From: Clostridium acetobutylicum ATCC 824
Lineage (GTDB): Bacteria; Bacillota; Clostridia; Clostridiales; Clostridiaceae
Length of the DNA: 64,000 nt
NCBI RefSeq assembly: GCF_000008765.1
Contig: NC_003030.1
Span: forward strand, 1,274,001 to 1,338,000
Direction of reading: 5' to 3'
The notes beneath the pieces are model-generated. The model was not told where the DNA came from. It saw only the letters and a program-made list of their open reading frames with translations, and did no database searches. Below, in pieces: positions 51,816 through 59,602 of this stretch. Within the stretch, counting starts at the first letter, position 1. Each line of letters opens with the position of its first letter. The translations under genes were made by a program, and so were the position numbers.

Positions 51816-52874
51816 ATGTTAAAAAAATCAAATATACAATGGACTGCTAAACAGATTGCAAAAATGATGGACAAGGGTACTCTTGGATTTGACAATTCAG
51901 TACAACGTGGTTTATGTTGGAAAACTGATAAAAAGATATTGCTTATAGATTCAATGTTTCAGAATTATCCTATTCCAGCTTTTTATGCAGCAAGAAATGA
52001 AGATAAAACATATGATATGTTGGATGGAAAACAGCGTTGTCATGCAATTAAGGAATTTATAGAAGGAAAGTTTAAACTTGATGGAATAGAAGAAGTTGAG
52101 TTAGAAGATGGAGAATCAATTGATGTAAATGGAATGAGTTTTGAGGAATTACCAGAGGAATTACAAGATAGAGTAAAAGATTACTCTTTAACAGTATATT
52201 TCTTTTTGGATTTATCAGATGATCAAGTAAGTGAAATGTTTTATAGATTAAACAATGGAAAAGCTTTATCAGCAATAGAATTAACAAGAGTTAAAGCCAA
52301 AAGTTTTGATGCAATAAGGGAATTAGGTAATCATGAAATATTTAAAAATGCTCTAACATTAAAGCAGGTAAATAAATATACAAATGAAGATATTGTAATA
52401 AAGACGTATGCAATGTTATATACAGAAAACCCTAGTTTTGAAACTAAAAAAATAAGACCGCTTATGCAAGATGTAGAATTTACAGAACAACAAAAAGAAG
52501 AGATAAAAAAAGCATATAGTAAAATATTAGATATATGGAAAGCAATAAATACAGAAGATAAAGAACATAAAAAGATAGCTAAAAGAATTCTTACAAGAAC
52601 GCATTTACTTACAATAATACCTATAGTAATTAAATCAGATAAAACTATAGAAGAACTAGCAAGTTGGTTATTAAAATTTTACAGTGGAAAAAGAAGAGCT
52701 TCTATAAGTGAAAAATATAATTCTGCTGCTGGTTCAGGTTCGGCAAGATCAGAATCTATCAAGATTAGATTAGAGGAACTTAAAAAAGACTATAACGAGT
52801 ATTTTTCTAATCAAGATGAAGAAATCAACAAAAAAATAGAAGAGATTTTTAAAGAAGGTGACAGTATTGAATAA
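51816..52874 (+). CDS. DUF262 (ParB/Srx-like fold) protein
   Basis: A 352-residue protein. The N-terminal 160 residues form a DUF262 domain: VQRGLCWKTDKKILLIDSMF, PIPAFYAARN, YDMLDGKQRCHAIKEF and the Asn-containing RLNNGKALS segment. The remainder is helical. In larger proteins (GmrSD, SspE-like) this domain binds or hydrolyses nucleotides, often for restriction. Standalone forms as here occur in phages with unknown function. It could be an anti-defence or regulatory protein. The HNH domain usual in GmrD is missing. Confidence 0.8.
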   Translation: MLKKSNIQWTAKQIAKMMDKGTLGFDNSVQRGLCWKTDKKILLIDSMFQNYPIPAFYAARNEDKTYDMLDGKQRCHAIKEFIEGKFKLDGIEEVELEDGESIDVNGMSFEELPEELQDRVKDYSLTVYFFLDLSDDQVSEMFYRLNNGKALSAIELTRVKAKSFDAIRELGNHEIFKNALTLKQVNKYTNEDIVIKTYAMLYTENPSFETKKIRPLMQDVEFTEQQKEEIKKAYSKILDIWKAINTEDKEHKKIAKRILTRTHLLTIIPIVIKSDKTIEELASWLLKFYSGKRRASISEKYNSAAGSGSARSESIKIRLEELKKDYNEYFSNQDEEINKKIEEIFKEGDSIE

Positions 52875-53145
52875 TAAAGAAAAGGAAATAGAAAATTTAT
52901 GTAGAATATATAATTTTAAATATGATTTTATAGGGAATTTTATTAGGATAAAAAGTAAATTAGATACGTGGTATATTAAAAGAAATCAGGTGATGAAGGA
53001 AGGAATTGTATTATATCATGAAAATACACGCCAAGGGGTGGGTATGCATCACCATGGTAAACATAAAAATTTGAAGTTCTTATTTAAAGAAATCGAATCG
53101 CATGATAACAGATTCTTTCTTCCACTGAAAGTAAGGTGTGCTTAA
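52867..53145 (+). CDS. Hypothetical protein
   Basis: The TTG at 52867 (MNNKEKEIENLCRIYNFKYD) is preferred because AAGGTG precedes it; a GTG at 52858 overlaps that site. About 92 residues, basic. HENTRQGVGMHHHGKHKN has several His and may bind metal or RNA. The start overlaps the end of the DUF262 gene. Confidence 0.6.
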   Translation: MNNKEKEIENLCRIYNFKYDFIGNFIRIKSKLDTWYIKRNQVMKEGIVLYHENTRQGVGMHHHGKHKNLKFLFKEIESHDNRFFLPLKVRCA

Positions 53146-53298
53146 ATGGGAGTATTTTTGTTTTTCGGAATAATAAAAATACTACTAGAGATTGTAATAG
53201 AGGTAATAAGATTTTTAAGAGACGTTTTTTCTTCTATAGTATGGATTAAAGAAAAGAATAATTTAAATAAAGAGTTGGAGGTGCGAAAAAGAAAATGA
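53146..53298 (+). CDS. Small membrane protein
   Basis: A 50-codon frame directly following the previous gene and overlapping the recombinase start by four bases (ATGA). Hydrophobic residues 2-33 (FLFFGIIKILLEIVIEVIRF) form a membrane helix with a charged C-terminus. Coupled translation with the recombinase suggests a real gene. Confidence 0.55.
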   Translation: MGVFLFFGIIKILLEIVIEVIRFLRDVFSSIVWIKEKNNLNKELEVRKRK

Positions 53299-54194
53299 AG
53301 GTAGAAGAAAGACTTGAAATGTATGAAAAAAATCTTTTAGTTAAGTCTGAAGGAACTAGAAAACAATATTTAAATGATTTAAAAGTATGGTTTAGATATA
53401 TGAAAAACAAAAAAAGGCAGATAACAAAAGATGAGGATTTTGTTAATATAGATTATAGGGAGATAAAAAAATTCATTAACTACTTAATAAAAAATGGGAG
53501 AGCAGCAACAACAATTAGAAGAAAAATTATTAGTTTAAAGTTATTCTTTCAATATTTAGATCAAGAAAAAATTGTATTAGATAACCCTTTTGATAAGATA
53601 GACAAAAGAGATTTACCTAAGATTCCTAAAAGATTGCCAAAATCATTAAGTATAGAAGAATGCAAAAGGTTGATAAATAGTGTTAATAGCAGAAATACTA
53701 TTCGAGATAAGTGTATTATAATAATATTTTTATCAACAGGTATGAGATTATCAGAACTCATATCCCTAAATGTAGATAATATATTAGAAGAAGAAATAAG
53801 AATTATAGGTAAAGAAAATAAAGAAAGAGTAGTTTATTTAACAGATCAGGCAAAAAAGATTGTTAAATTATATATTAAACAAAGACCAAAAAATTTAAAG
53901 ACAAAAGCTCTATTTTTATCAGAAAGAAATGGTAGAATAGCACGAGGAACTGTTCAAAATGCTATCAGAAATGCCATGTACAATGCAGGAATTAAAGGTG
54001 ACAATGATGTTTTAGTACATATATTAAGACATACGTTTGCAACTCTATTATATCAAAGTGGAGAAGTAGATTTATTTCAGTTACAAGAATTATTAGGACA
54101 CGAAGATGTTTCTACAACCAGAATATACACAGATGTTTCTAAAGAGCAATTAAAAAATGCAGTAGAAGCCAATCCTCTTAATAAGATATTTTGA
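53295..54194 (+). CDS. XerC/D-type tyrosine recombinase (YopP-like)
   Basis: A 299-residue recombinase with an N-terminal SAM-like domain at 5-95 and a catalytic domain at 115-295. All catalytic residues are present: Arg in STGMRLSELI, Lys region VIGKENKER-like beta hairpin, HILRHTFATLL, LGHEDVST and Tyr in TRIYTDV. In SPbeta a recombinase (YopP) precedes yopQ and the yopR repressor gene, and the order is the same here. It may resolve dimers or act in the lysogeny switch. Its stop is followed by the repressor promoter. Confidence 0.88.
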   Translation: MKVEERLEMYEKNLLVKSEGTRKQYLNDLKVWFRYMKNKKRQITKDEDFVNIDYREIKKFINYLIKNGRAATTIRRKIISLKLFFQYLDQEKIVLDNPFDKIDKRDLPKIPKRLPKSLSIEECKRLINSVNSRNTIRDKCIIIIFLSTGMRLSELISLNVDNILEEEIRIIGKENKERVVYLTDQAKKIVKLYIKQRPKNLKTKALFLSERNGRIARGTVQNAIRNAMYNAGIKGDNDVLVHILRHTFATLLYQSGEVDLFQLQELLGHEDVSTTRIYTDVSKEQLKNAVEANPLNKIF

Positions 54195-54200
54195 ATTTTT

Positions 54201-54250
54201 AATTTATAGCAATTAGTATATTGACTTTTTTCATACGAATTGCTATAATT
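54201..54250 (+). promoter_or_regulatory. Promoter flanked by two inverted copies of the 17-bp motif
   Basis: TTGACT (54221-54226), 17 bases, TATAAT (54244-54249), then GAGGTG before the next gene. One motif copy (TTTATAGCAATTAGTAT, 54204-54220) touches the -35 box. An inverted copy (ATACGAATTGCTATAA, 54233-54248) covers the -10 box. This is an operator arrangement expected of an autoregulated repressor operon. Confidence 0.85.
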
Positions 54251-54270
54251 GATTTTGTGAGGTGAAAAAA

Positions 54271-54819
54271 ATGAATTTAAATATAGATAATCAAATTTTG
54301 AAAGGTAAAGAACTAGAAATTTCCGCATTTCTAAAGAAGAGATTTTTATTATCTCCCATATCTATTTCAAAAGAGATAGAAAAAATGCTAGAGGGAGACT
54401 ATAGTATTCTTGAAACAGAAAAGGATCAAGAAGAATTTAAGAATATTTTATTTAAAGAGGATTTAAAAAATAAAAATAAGGTTGATAACGATACAAATGC
54501 GGATGTTTTAAAGATAGAATTAAGTAAACTTAAAAGATCAAATCAAAAAAAGGATGAAGATATACAAAGCTTAAAGAATGCATTACAAAAGGCTGCTGAA
54601 GATAACAATAGATTAAAAGGGCTTCTTTCTATTACAGTTAATAAAGAGTTAGTGGTAGTTGAAGATGAGGAAATTGATGAACTTTTTGTGCGCTATATGA
54701 CATCATCAGGAGCTGTTAAAAAGTACAAAAAGGCTATTGTTATAGAGGAATTGGGTATTATTCCTAAGTCCTTTTACATCATTAAGAAAGGAGTAAGTAA
54801 AGATGAAGAACACGAGTAA
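54271..54819 (+). CDS. Hypothetical coiled-coil protein (YopQ position)
   Basis: A 182-residue protein starting at the ATG at 54271 (MNLNIDNQILKGKELEIS) behind GAGGTG. Three parts: an N-terminal helical region, a coiled coil at about 80-115 (LKRSNQKKDEDIQSLKNALQ) and a C-terminal basic helical region. It lies between the recombinase and the repressor-like gene, as yopQ does in SPbeta, but I see no sequence relation that I could confirm. It shares the operator-controlled promoter with the repressor gene, and overlaps it by 17 bases. Confidence 0.65.
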   Translation: MNLNIDNQILKGKELEISAFLKKRFLLSPISISKEIEKMLEGDYSILETEKDQEEFKNILFKEDLKNKNKVDNDTNADVLKIELSKLKRSNQKKDEDIQSLKNALQKAAEDNNRLKGLLSITVNKELVVVEDEEIDELFVRYMTSSGAVKKYKKAIVIEELGIIPKSFYIIKKGVSKDEEHE

Positions 54820-55672
54820 ATACTATTATAATTTATTTACGCAATTTTACCCAAAAGCTTCCAAAAGAATTCTAAAGACTATTATAGAAGTAGAAGAAAA
54901 AACGGGAAAAGGTTTGATGGAGTGGGAACAAAAGAATGGAAAAGAAGTAGGAATGTTAATGGATATTGTAAGACCATCAACACCTAGAGGAGTTAATTCA
55001 GTTTTATTAGTTCTCAGACAGTTTGCTGCTTATGTTGCATACGAAGAAAATATAACTATAGGAAATTTTCCTGTTACAGATTTATCAAGATATGTAAAAA
55101 AGGATGAAGTTAAGGAAACTTTAATTTCATATAAACAATATAAAGATATGTGTGGTGTTGTGCAATGTATAAGGGATAGATTAGTTATTGAATTATCTTG
55201 GGAGGGATTGAAACCTGATGAAATACAAAATTTAAAAATGCAAGATATTTCTTTTTTGAATAAAAAAGCTTTATTAAAAACAAAAAATAAAGAATATATT
55301 ATAGAAGATAAAGATATTATAAAAGATCTTCATAATATAGAGAATGAAAAGGGAAAGGAGAAGATGGGGAAGGATGGGAGAGTATATACAATAGATTATA
55401 AAGAATGTCCTTATGTTATAAAGGCACTATTAATAGGATGTCGTACTGATGGTAAAGTGAAAGGAATAAGAAATATTTTTTCTAAAACTAAGCAGGAATA
55501 TAAAGACGAATTTAGGAAAATAAACATAAACTTAGAGAAAGTAGATTTAAGAATTGTTAGAATGTCAAAGATGTTATTTCTACTAAAAAAGGGAGTATCT
55601 ATTGAAGTTGTTGCTGCTGCTTATGGCTATGCAACAGCAGACTCTATTAAATGGTTAACAAAATTAAAGTAG
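54803..55672 (+). CDS. Degenerate tyrosine recombinase, MrpR(YopR)-like master repressor candidate
   Basis: A 289-residue protein with ribosome site AAAGGAG. The fold pattern of a tyrosine recombinase is visible (RDRLVIELSWEGLKPDEIQN, LKMQDISFLNKKALLKTKNK; C-terminal LLKKGVSIEVVAAAYGYATA). Catalytic residues are lost: the first Arg is Lys (EGLKPDE), the HxLRH box reads VDLRIVRMS, and no Tyr is present at the end (SIKWLTK). The SPbeta repressor MrpR (YopR) is known to have an inactive recombinase fold and to bind repeated operators. The operators around its own promoter make this the best candidate to bind the 17-bp motif. Confidence 0.8.
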   Translation: MKNTSKYYYNLFTQFYPKASKRILKTIIEVEEKTGKGLMEWEQKNGKEVGMLMDIVRPSTPRGVNSVLLVLRQFAAYVAYEENITIGNFPVTDLSRYVKKDEVKETLISYKQYKDMCGVVQCIRDRLVIELSWEGLKPDEIQNLKMQDISFLNKKALLKTKNKEYIIEDKDIIKDLHNIENEKGKEKMGKDGRVYTIDYKECPYVIKALLIGCRTDGKVKGIRNIFSKTKQEYKDEFRKININLEKVDLRIVRMSKMLFLLKKGVSIEVVAAAYGYATADSIKWLTKLK

Positions 55673-55692
55673 TTATAGAGGGGGATAATAAA

Positions 55693-56127
55693 ATGAAAAA
55701 TGAAACTAAAGCAAAGGCAAAATTAGACTTATTTAAAAAGGTTAAAGAGTATATCTTATCTAAAGGAGAGAATATAGATGGAGATAGGTTTTATATGATA
55801 CCTATCTCTTATGGGTATGTTGTTCTTTATATAAACGAATGGGATTGGCAAGTAGGAATATATCAGTATGGGGAAAAGCAGAATGAAAAGATAAGCAATC
55901 CCATAAATGTTAATTTACAAGATTCAAAAGACATTGAATTTTGTAAAAGTGCAATAGAAGAAATTTTGGAATTAGCAAAAATGGCTGTTTTTACAGAAGA
56001 TGAAAAAAAGAGATATGATTATTATGAAAGAAAAATAGAAATGGGTATTATCCCTAATAAAGAGATAATAAATAAGTGTTATTTATATACATTTACAACG
56101 AATAGAGAGGTATCCGCTTTATTTTAA
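55693..56127 (+). CDS. Hypothetical protein
   Basis: A 144-residue protein; the ATG at 55693 (MKNETKAKAKLDLFKKVKEY) has GAGGGGG before it. The N-terminal half holds a beta sheet (YMIPISYGYVVLYINEWDWQ), the rest is helical. Not recognised. It directly follows the repressor-like gene. Confidence 0.6.
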   Translation: MKNETKAKAKLDLFKKVKEYILSKGENIDGDRFYMIPISYGYVVLYINEWDWQVGIYQYGEKQNEKISNPINVNLQDSKDIEFCKSAIEEILELAKMAVFTEDEKKRYDYYERKIEMGIIPNKEIINKCYLYTFTTNREVSALF

Positions 56128-56128
56128 T

Positions 56129-56147
56129 CACTTATGGCGATTAGTAT
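56129..56147 (+). promoter_or_regulatory. 17-bp repeat motif
   Basis: CACTTATGGCGATTAGTAT, one base after the stop of the 144-residue gene, with a long hairpin directly following. Confidence 0.75.
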
Positions 56148-56154
56148 TTTACAA

Positions 56155-56201
56155 TTTTATAAAAATAAAATTTATGTTAAATGAATTTTATTTTTATAAA
56201 A
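56155..56201 (+). terminator. 18-bp perfect inverted repeat
   Basis: TTTTATAAAAATAAAATT (56155-56172) and its complement (56184-56201) flank an 11-base loop. All A/T stem. It lies between a motif copy and the next small gene and might be an attenuator. Confidence 0.6.
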
Positions 56202-56233
56202 TGCATTAAAAAAGCAAGGACAAGGAGTAAAAA

Positions 56234-56416
56234 ATGAGGTTAAGAAAAGTTCATAAAGAAATTTGTCAAATGAAACTATGGAAATACGAATATCAAAACG
56301 AAGAAGAAAAGGAAACACACAAAAAGCAAATGAGAAAAGCTTTATTTAACATAGAAAGTGAAAGCAAATTGGAAGTAGAATATAGCCAAACTATAAGAAT
56401 AAACAATAGCTGTTAG
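56234..56416 (+). CDS. Hypothetical basic protein
   Basis: A 60-residue protein with a good ribosome site (AAGGAG). Highly charged and helical (EYQNEEEKETHKKQMRKALF). Not recognised. Confidence 0.55.
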   Translation: MRLRKVHKEICQMKLWKYEYQNEEEKETHKKQMRKALFNIESESKLEVEYSQTIRINNSC

Positions 56417-56512
56417 AAGGTTATAAATTAAGATATAAGAGTGTAAAAAGGTTATATAAACAATTACAATTATATCTTATTAAATATAAATAATATTTAG
56501 GAGGAGTTAGAA

Positions 56513-56896
56513 ATGATAAAAAAAATAACAAACAGGGAAATGATAAATGGGATAAGTGGAATGCAACAGCTAATGAAAAAAGAGCTACCAATAAGGGCTT
56601 CGTATGCACTAATGAAAAACAAAAATAAAGTTAATAGTGTATTAAAGAATTTTGATGAAATATCAAAAAAATTAACAGATAAATATGTGAAAAGAGATGA
56701 AAATGGAAATCCATTAAAAGATAAAAAAGGGTTACCTAAAAGTGACAACCAAGAGCAGTGGAACAAAGATTTTGAGGAGTTGTTAGATATTGAAAATGAA
56801 ATAGATGTTCATCAAATTTCAATTAGTGATTTACAAGGGGTAAACTTATCTGTAGGGCAATTAGAAGCAATTAATTTTATGATCAAGGAGGAGTAA
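56513..56896 (+). CDS. Hypothetical helical protein
   Basis: A 127-residue protein with a strong ribosome site (TAGGAGG). Mainly helical; contains VKRDENGNPLKDKKGLPKSD. Small proteins like this occur in phage early regions as I remember them. Function unknown. Confidence 0.65.
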   Translation: MIKKITNREMINGISGMQQLMKKELPIRASYALMKNKNKVNSVLKNFDEISKKLTDKYVKRDENGNPLKDKKGLPKSDNQEQWNKDFEELLDIENEIDVHQISISDLQGVNLSVGQLEAINFMIKEE

Positions 56897-56943
56897 AGGC
56901 GATATAGGAAGAGATATAGATAAGAATTAAAAATAAAATTATA

Positions 56944-57179
56944 TGGGTGTGATGTTATCAAATATACTTTTGATTTACCAAAATCGCTATATGCAACAAA
57001 AAAATGGATTAAAGGAAAGAGTGGGAGAAGTATCTTGGTGCGAATGAAAAAGTACCTTTGCTGTATATGTGTAAAAAACGTTCAAATCAAGATTTATTTA
57101 ATTGTGTGAGGAATGGAAACAGGGTGGAAGTGATTGGCAACATCTACGAAAATCCTGAGTTATTAGAGGTAATTGTATG
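56944..57179 (+). pseudogene. Degraded small gene
   Basis: Coding-like peptides are split over frames: YTFDLPKSLYATKKWIKGK in one, then EWEKYLGANEKVPLLYMCKK and RNGNRVEVIGNIYENPELLE in another, ending at 57179 across the start of the next gene. A stop separates them and there is no ATG before the second part except one at MCKK. It looks like one gene inactivated by a frameshift near 57025. Confidence 0.5.
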
Positions 57180-57482
57180 AATAGAAGACAAGTTAAAAAG
57201 ATAAGTAAGAATATCAATAAGCGTATTCGTTTTTTTAACGCACATTTAACTATGTGTAGTAAAAGAAACGATAAGACAATATTGTATAGGAATATTAATA
57301 AAGCCTGTTATAGCAAAAAGTATAAGCCATTTAAGTTACTGAAAAAGGTTTATGAAAAAATATTTCTAGCAATAGACTTATGGAGTGGTAAAGATTATAG
57401 TGTGGAGACTATATATGAAATCAAAGATGGTAGTGCAACTCTTATAAAAACTAGCTTTTATAAGAAGAGAGAGGAGATATAA
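57177..57482 (+). CDS. Hypothetical basic protein
   Basis: A 101-residue protein that overlaps the previous remnant by an ATGA junction. Strongly basic (MNRRQVKKISKNINKRIRFF). Likely to bind nucleic acid by charge alone. Not recognised. Confidence 0.58.
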   Translation: MNRRQVKKISKNINKRIRFFNAHLTMCSKRNDKTILYRNINKACYSKKYKPFKLLKKVYEKIFLAIDLWSGKDYSVETIYEIKDGSATLIKTSFYKKREEI

Positions 57483-57719
57483 GTGAAAGAAATATATGTG
57501 AATATTCTACTAAGGGATGGAACACTCATTCATAAAGCTAGAATAGCAAAGAATAAAGTATGTAATAAAGGCGATATTGCATTTTTTTGTTCTACAAAGG
57601 AAGAAATTAAAGGAATTTTAGAAAGCAATAATCACTTAATTTGGATTTGTACAAAATATTTTCAAGGGAATATATCTTGTACAAGTATGATTGAATCATA
57701 TTCTATATTAGAAGAATAA
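57483..57719 (+). CDS. Hypothetical protein
   Basis: A 78-residue protein with GTG start directly after the previous stop (ribosome site GAGGAG). Small beta-type fold (EIYVNILLRDGTLIHKARIA). Not recognised; some resemblance in layout to the next protein. Confidence 0.58.
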   Translation: MKEIYVNILLRDGTLIHKARIAKNKVCNKGDIAFFCSTKEEIKGILESNNHLIWICTKYFQGNISCTSMIESYSILEE

Positions 57720-57733
57720 AGAGGTGTTATGTT

Positions 57734-58018
57734 TTGAAAATTGATACATTAGAAACGAATCAAACGGCAGAGAACAAAGAAGTTTACGTTGTTGATGTGG
57801 TGTTTATATCTGGAAAAGGTACTGCTTGTGATTGTGCTGTATATGCAGATAATAGTGGACTAAATCCACCATTAAAAAAGAAAAAAGATATTGTTGCAGC
57901 ATTACAAGGAAAGAATATGGGGTTGGTAGTCCTAGAAAATAGGTATATTCGCTTAAAAACCAAAGCAGATTATATAGAGTCTTACAATATAAAAAAAATA
58001 AAGGAGAATGAGTTTTAA
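57734..58018 (+). CDS. Hypothetical protein
   Basis: A 94-residue protein with TTG start after GAGGTG. Contains EVYVVDVVFISGKGTACDCA and a Lys-rich C-terminus. Not recognised. Confidence 0.58.
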   Translation: MKIDTLETNQTAENKEVYVVDVVFISGKGTACDCAVYADNSGLNPPLKKKKDIVAALQGKNMGLVVLENRYIRLKTKADYIESYNIKKIKENEF

Positions 58019-58019
58019 T

Positions 58020-58244
58020 ATGAAAATTTGTGTAGCAGAATTTTTAAAAAAGTACGAGAAGTACCATCCATTAATAAATAGATTAGAAGATAAGTGGCAT
58101 TGCAATTTAGCTGATAGGATAATGAACATAGAACCTGTCAGTGATCCGTTAAATAATAAACATTTTTGTCATGGATATGGCAACACACTAGAAGAAGCAA
58201 TATCTAGTAGTCTGAAAATTTTTAATCTAAGAAATAACAAATAA
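58020..58244 (+). CDS. Hypothetical protein
   Basis: A 74-residue protein; the ATG at 58020 (MKICVAEFLKKYEKYHPLIN) is chosen because the upstream ATG at 58008 lies too close to GGAG. Contains CHGYGNTLEEAISSSLK. Not recognised. Confidence 0.58.
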   Translation: MKICVAEFLKKYEKYHPLINRLEDKWHCNLADRIMNIEPVSDPLNNKHFCHGYGNTLEEAISSSLKIFNLRNNK

Positions 58245-58263
58245 AATAAGGTGGTGTGTTTAT

Positions 58264-58485
58264 ATGAAGAAATCAGGATGCTTAGGGTGTTTTGTTCCGA
58301 TTTTTTTAGTAATTCTTAATATAAGTATAGGAGCTTGGTCGGTACAAGAGATCCTTTCATGGTTTCATATTGCTATACCTACGATAGGTAATTTAATAAT
58401 AGGATTATTTACAGGAGAAATAACTATACCTATTGCAGTATGTGGTTGGGTGCTGAAATTTTTTGGAGCTATTAGTTTCACTTGA
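58264..58485 (+). CDS. Small membrane protein
   Basis: A 73-residue protein with ribosome site AAGGTGG. N-terminal CLGCFVPIFLVILNISIGAW forms one membrane helix and IPTIGNLIIGLFTGEI plus the following hydrophobic segment form two more. Not recognised. Confidence 0.6.
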   Translation: MKKSGCLGCFVPIFLVILNISIGAWSVQEILSWFHIAIPTIGNLIIGLFTGEITIPIAVCGWVLKFFGAISFT

Positions 58486-58510
58486 CTTATAACACTTAGT
58501 ATTGTATTAT
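58482..58510 (+). promoter_or_regulatory. Sigma-A promoter containing the 17-bp motif (SSB-like gene)
   Basis: TTGACT (58482-58487), a spacer of exactly 17 bases filled by the motif (GACTTATAACACTTAGTAT), then TATTAT (58505-58510). It starts inside the stop region of the upstream gene and drives the recombination genes. Confidence 0.85.
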
Positions 58511-58544
58511 AAATATAATGATAAATTTTAGGAGGAATGTTTCA

Positions 58545-59534
58545 ATGGCAAAACAAGAGTATAAAGGAATTTTACAAGAACAGAAAGGATCATTTAGATT
58601 AAGAGGAAGAATTCAAGGACTTACAGAACCTAGAAAATCATTGGGATTTGAAGATGTTCCAGAAAAAGCAGACAAGAGAGCTTACAGAAAAATACGATTT
58701 ATCTTACAAACATCAGATAGTAATAGTCCAGTTGTTGAGGTTTTTGGATGCACGCAAGATAATGCATATGCTTATAACAAAGAAAAGGAAAAGGCGTTGG
58801 CTGTTGATTGGAATAAGAGAAATAATCCATTACCTAAAGGATATGAGATTATTGAAACGGATTATGATTTAGCAAAAAGGATTAATGATGATTTTAAAGA
58901 TGGTATGGATGTGGTAATTATAGGAAAACCATCATATAGTACTTATCAAAACAAAGATGGTGTAACTAAAGAACAATATACATTAAATATTTCGAAAGTA
59001 CAACAATGTACTAATCCTATAAACTTTAGTGATGAAAAATTTAAGGAAGAAAATAATTTTACTCAGGAAATTACAATAAGAGAAGTAAGAGAAGATAAAA
59101 AAGAGCAAAGATTATATATATATGCATATATAATTGGATATGCAGGACGTTTTGAGCCAGCTACGTTTAGAGTTAATATAGAAACAAATCCTATGTTTGC
59201 AAAAGTTGTAAAAGGATTTAAATTTGGAGATGTAGTTAAGGTTAATGGAATTATAGAAAATAGGGTTGTGGTTCAAAATACAGATTGGGGAACACAAGTT
59301 GGAAGTAATTTTGATAAATGCTTACTGGTAACAGGTGCTGATCCTAAAAGCTATATAAAGAAAAAATATAAAAATACAGATTTTGTGAAAACACAAAAAC
59401 AACAAGCAGAAGATATTTTTAATGGAAACGCATCTCAAGATAATTTAAGTCAAGAAGATGATAATGGATGGGGAACATCTGAAGAAAATATGGAAAATAG
59501 TAATAATAATGAAGTTTTCCCATTCCAATTATAG
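58545..59534 (+). CDS. SSB-like single-strand DNA binding/recombination protein
   Basis: A 329-residue protein; start at 58545 (MAKQEYKGILQEQKGSFRLR) behind AGGAGG. Beta-rich with internal repeats suggesting two OB-like domains. A polar, acidic C-terminal tail of about 60 residues (QEDDNGWGTSEENMENSNNN) ends in VFPFQL, much like the acidic tip of SSB proteins that recruits partners. It sits before a Sak4-like ATPase and probably works with it in DNA recombination. Family membership is inferred. Confidence 0.68.
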   Translation: MAKQEYKGILQEQKGSFRLRGRIQGLTEPRKSLGFEDVPEKADKRAYRKIRFILQTSDSNSPVVEVFGCTQDNAYAYNKEKEKALAVDWNKRNNPLPKGYEIIETDYDLAKRINDDFKDGMDVVIIGKPSYSTYQNKDGVTKEQYTLNISKVQQCTNPINFSDEKFKEENNFTQEITIREVREDKKEQRLYIYAYIIGYAGRFEPATFRVNIETNPMFAKVVKGFKFGDVVKVNGIIENRVVVQNTDWGTQVGSNFDKCLLVTGADPKSYIKKKYKNTDFVKTQKQQAEDIFNGNASQDNLSQEDDNGWGTSEENMENSNNNEVFPFQL

Positions 59535-59566
59535 ATTAGTTACAAAGAGGAGAATTTTATTTCTCC

Positions 59567-59585
59567 CACTTATAACAATTAGCAC
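59567..59585 (+). promoter_or_regulatory. 17-bp repeat motif
   Basis: CACTTATAACAATTAGCAC, just after a GGAGAA/TTCTCC hairpin (59549-59566) and directly before AAAGGAG. No -10 box fits, so a transcriptional start here would need another polymerase. Confidence 0.78.
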
Positions 59586-59602
59586 GAAAAGGAGAAATGA
59601 TT

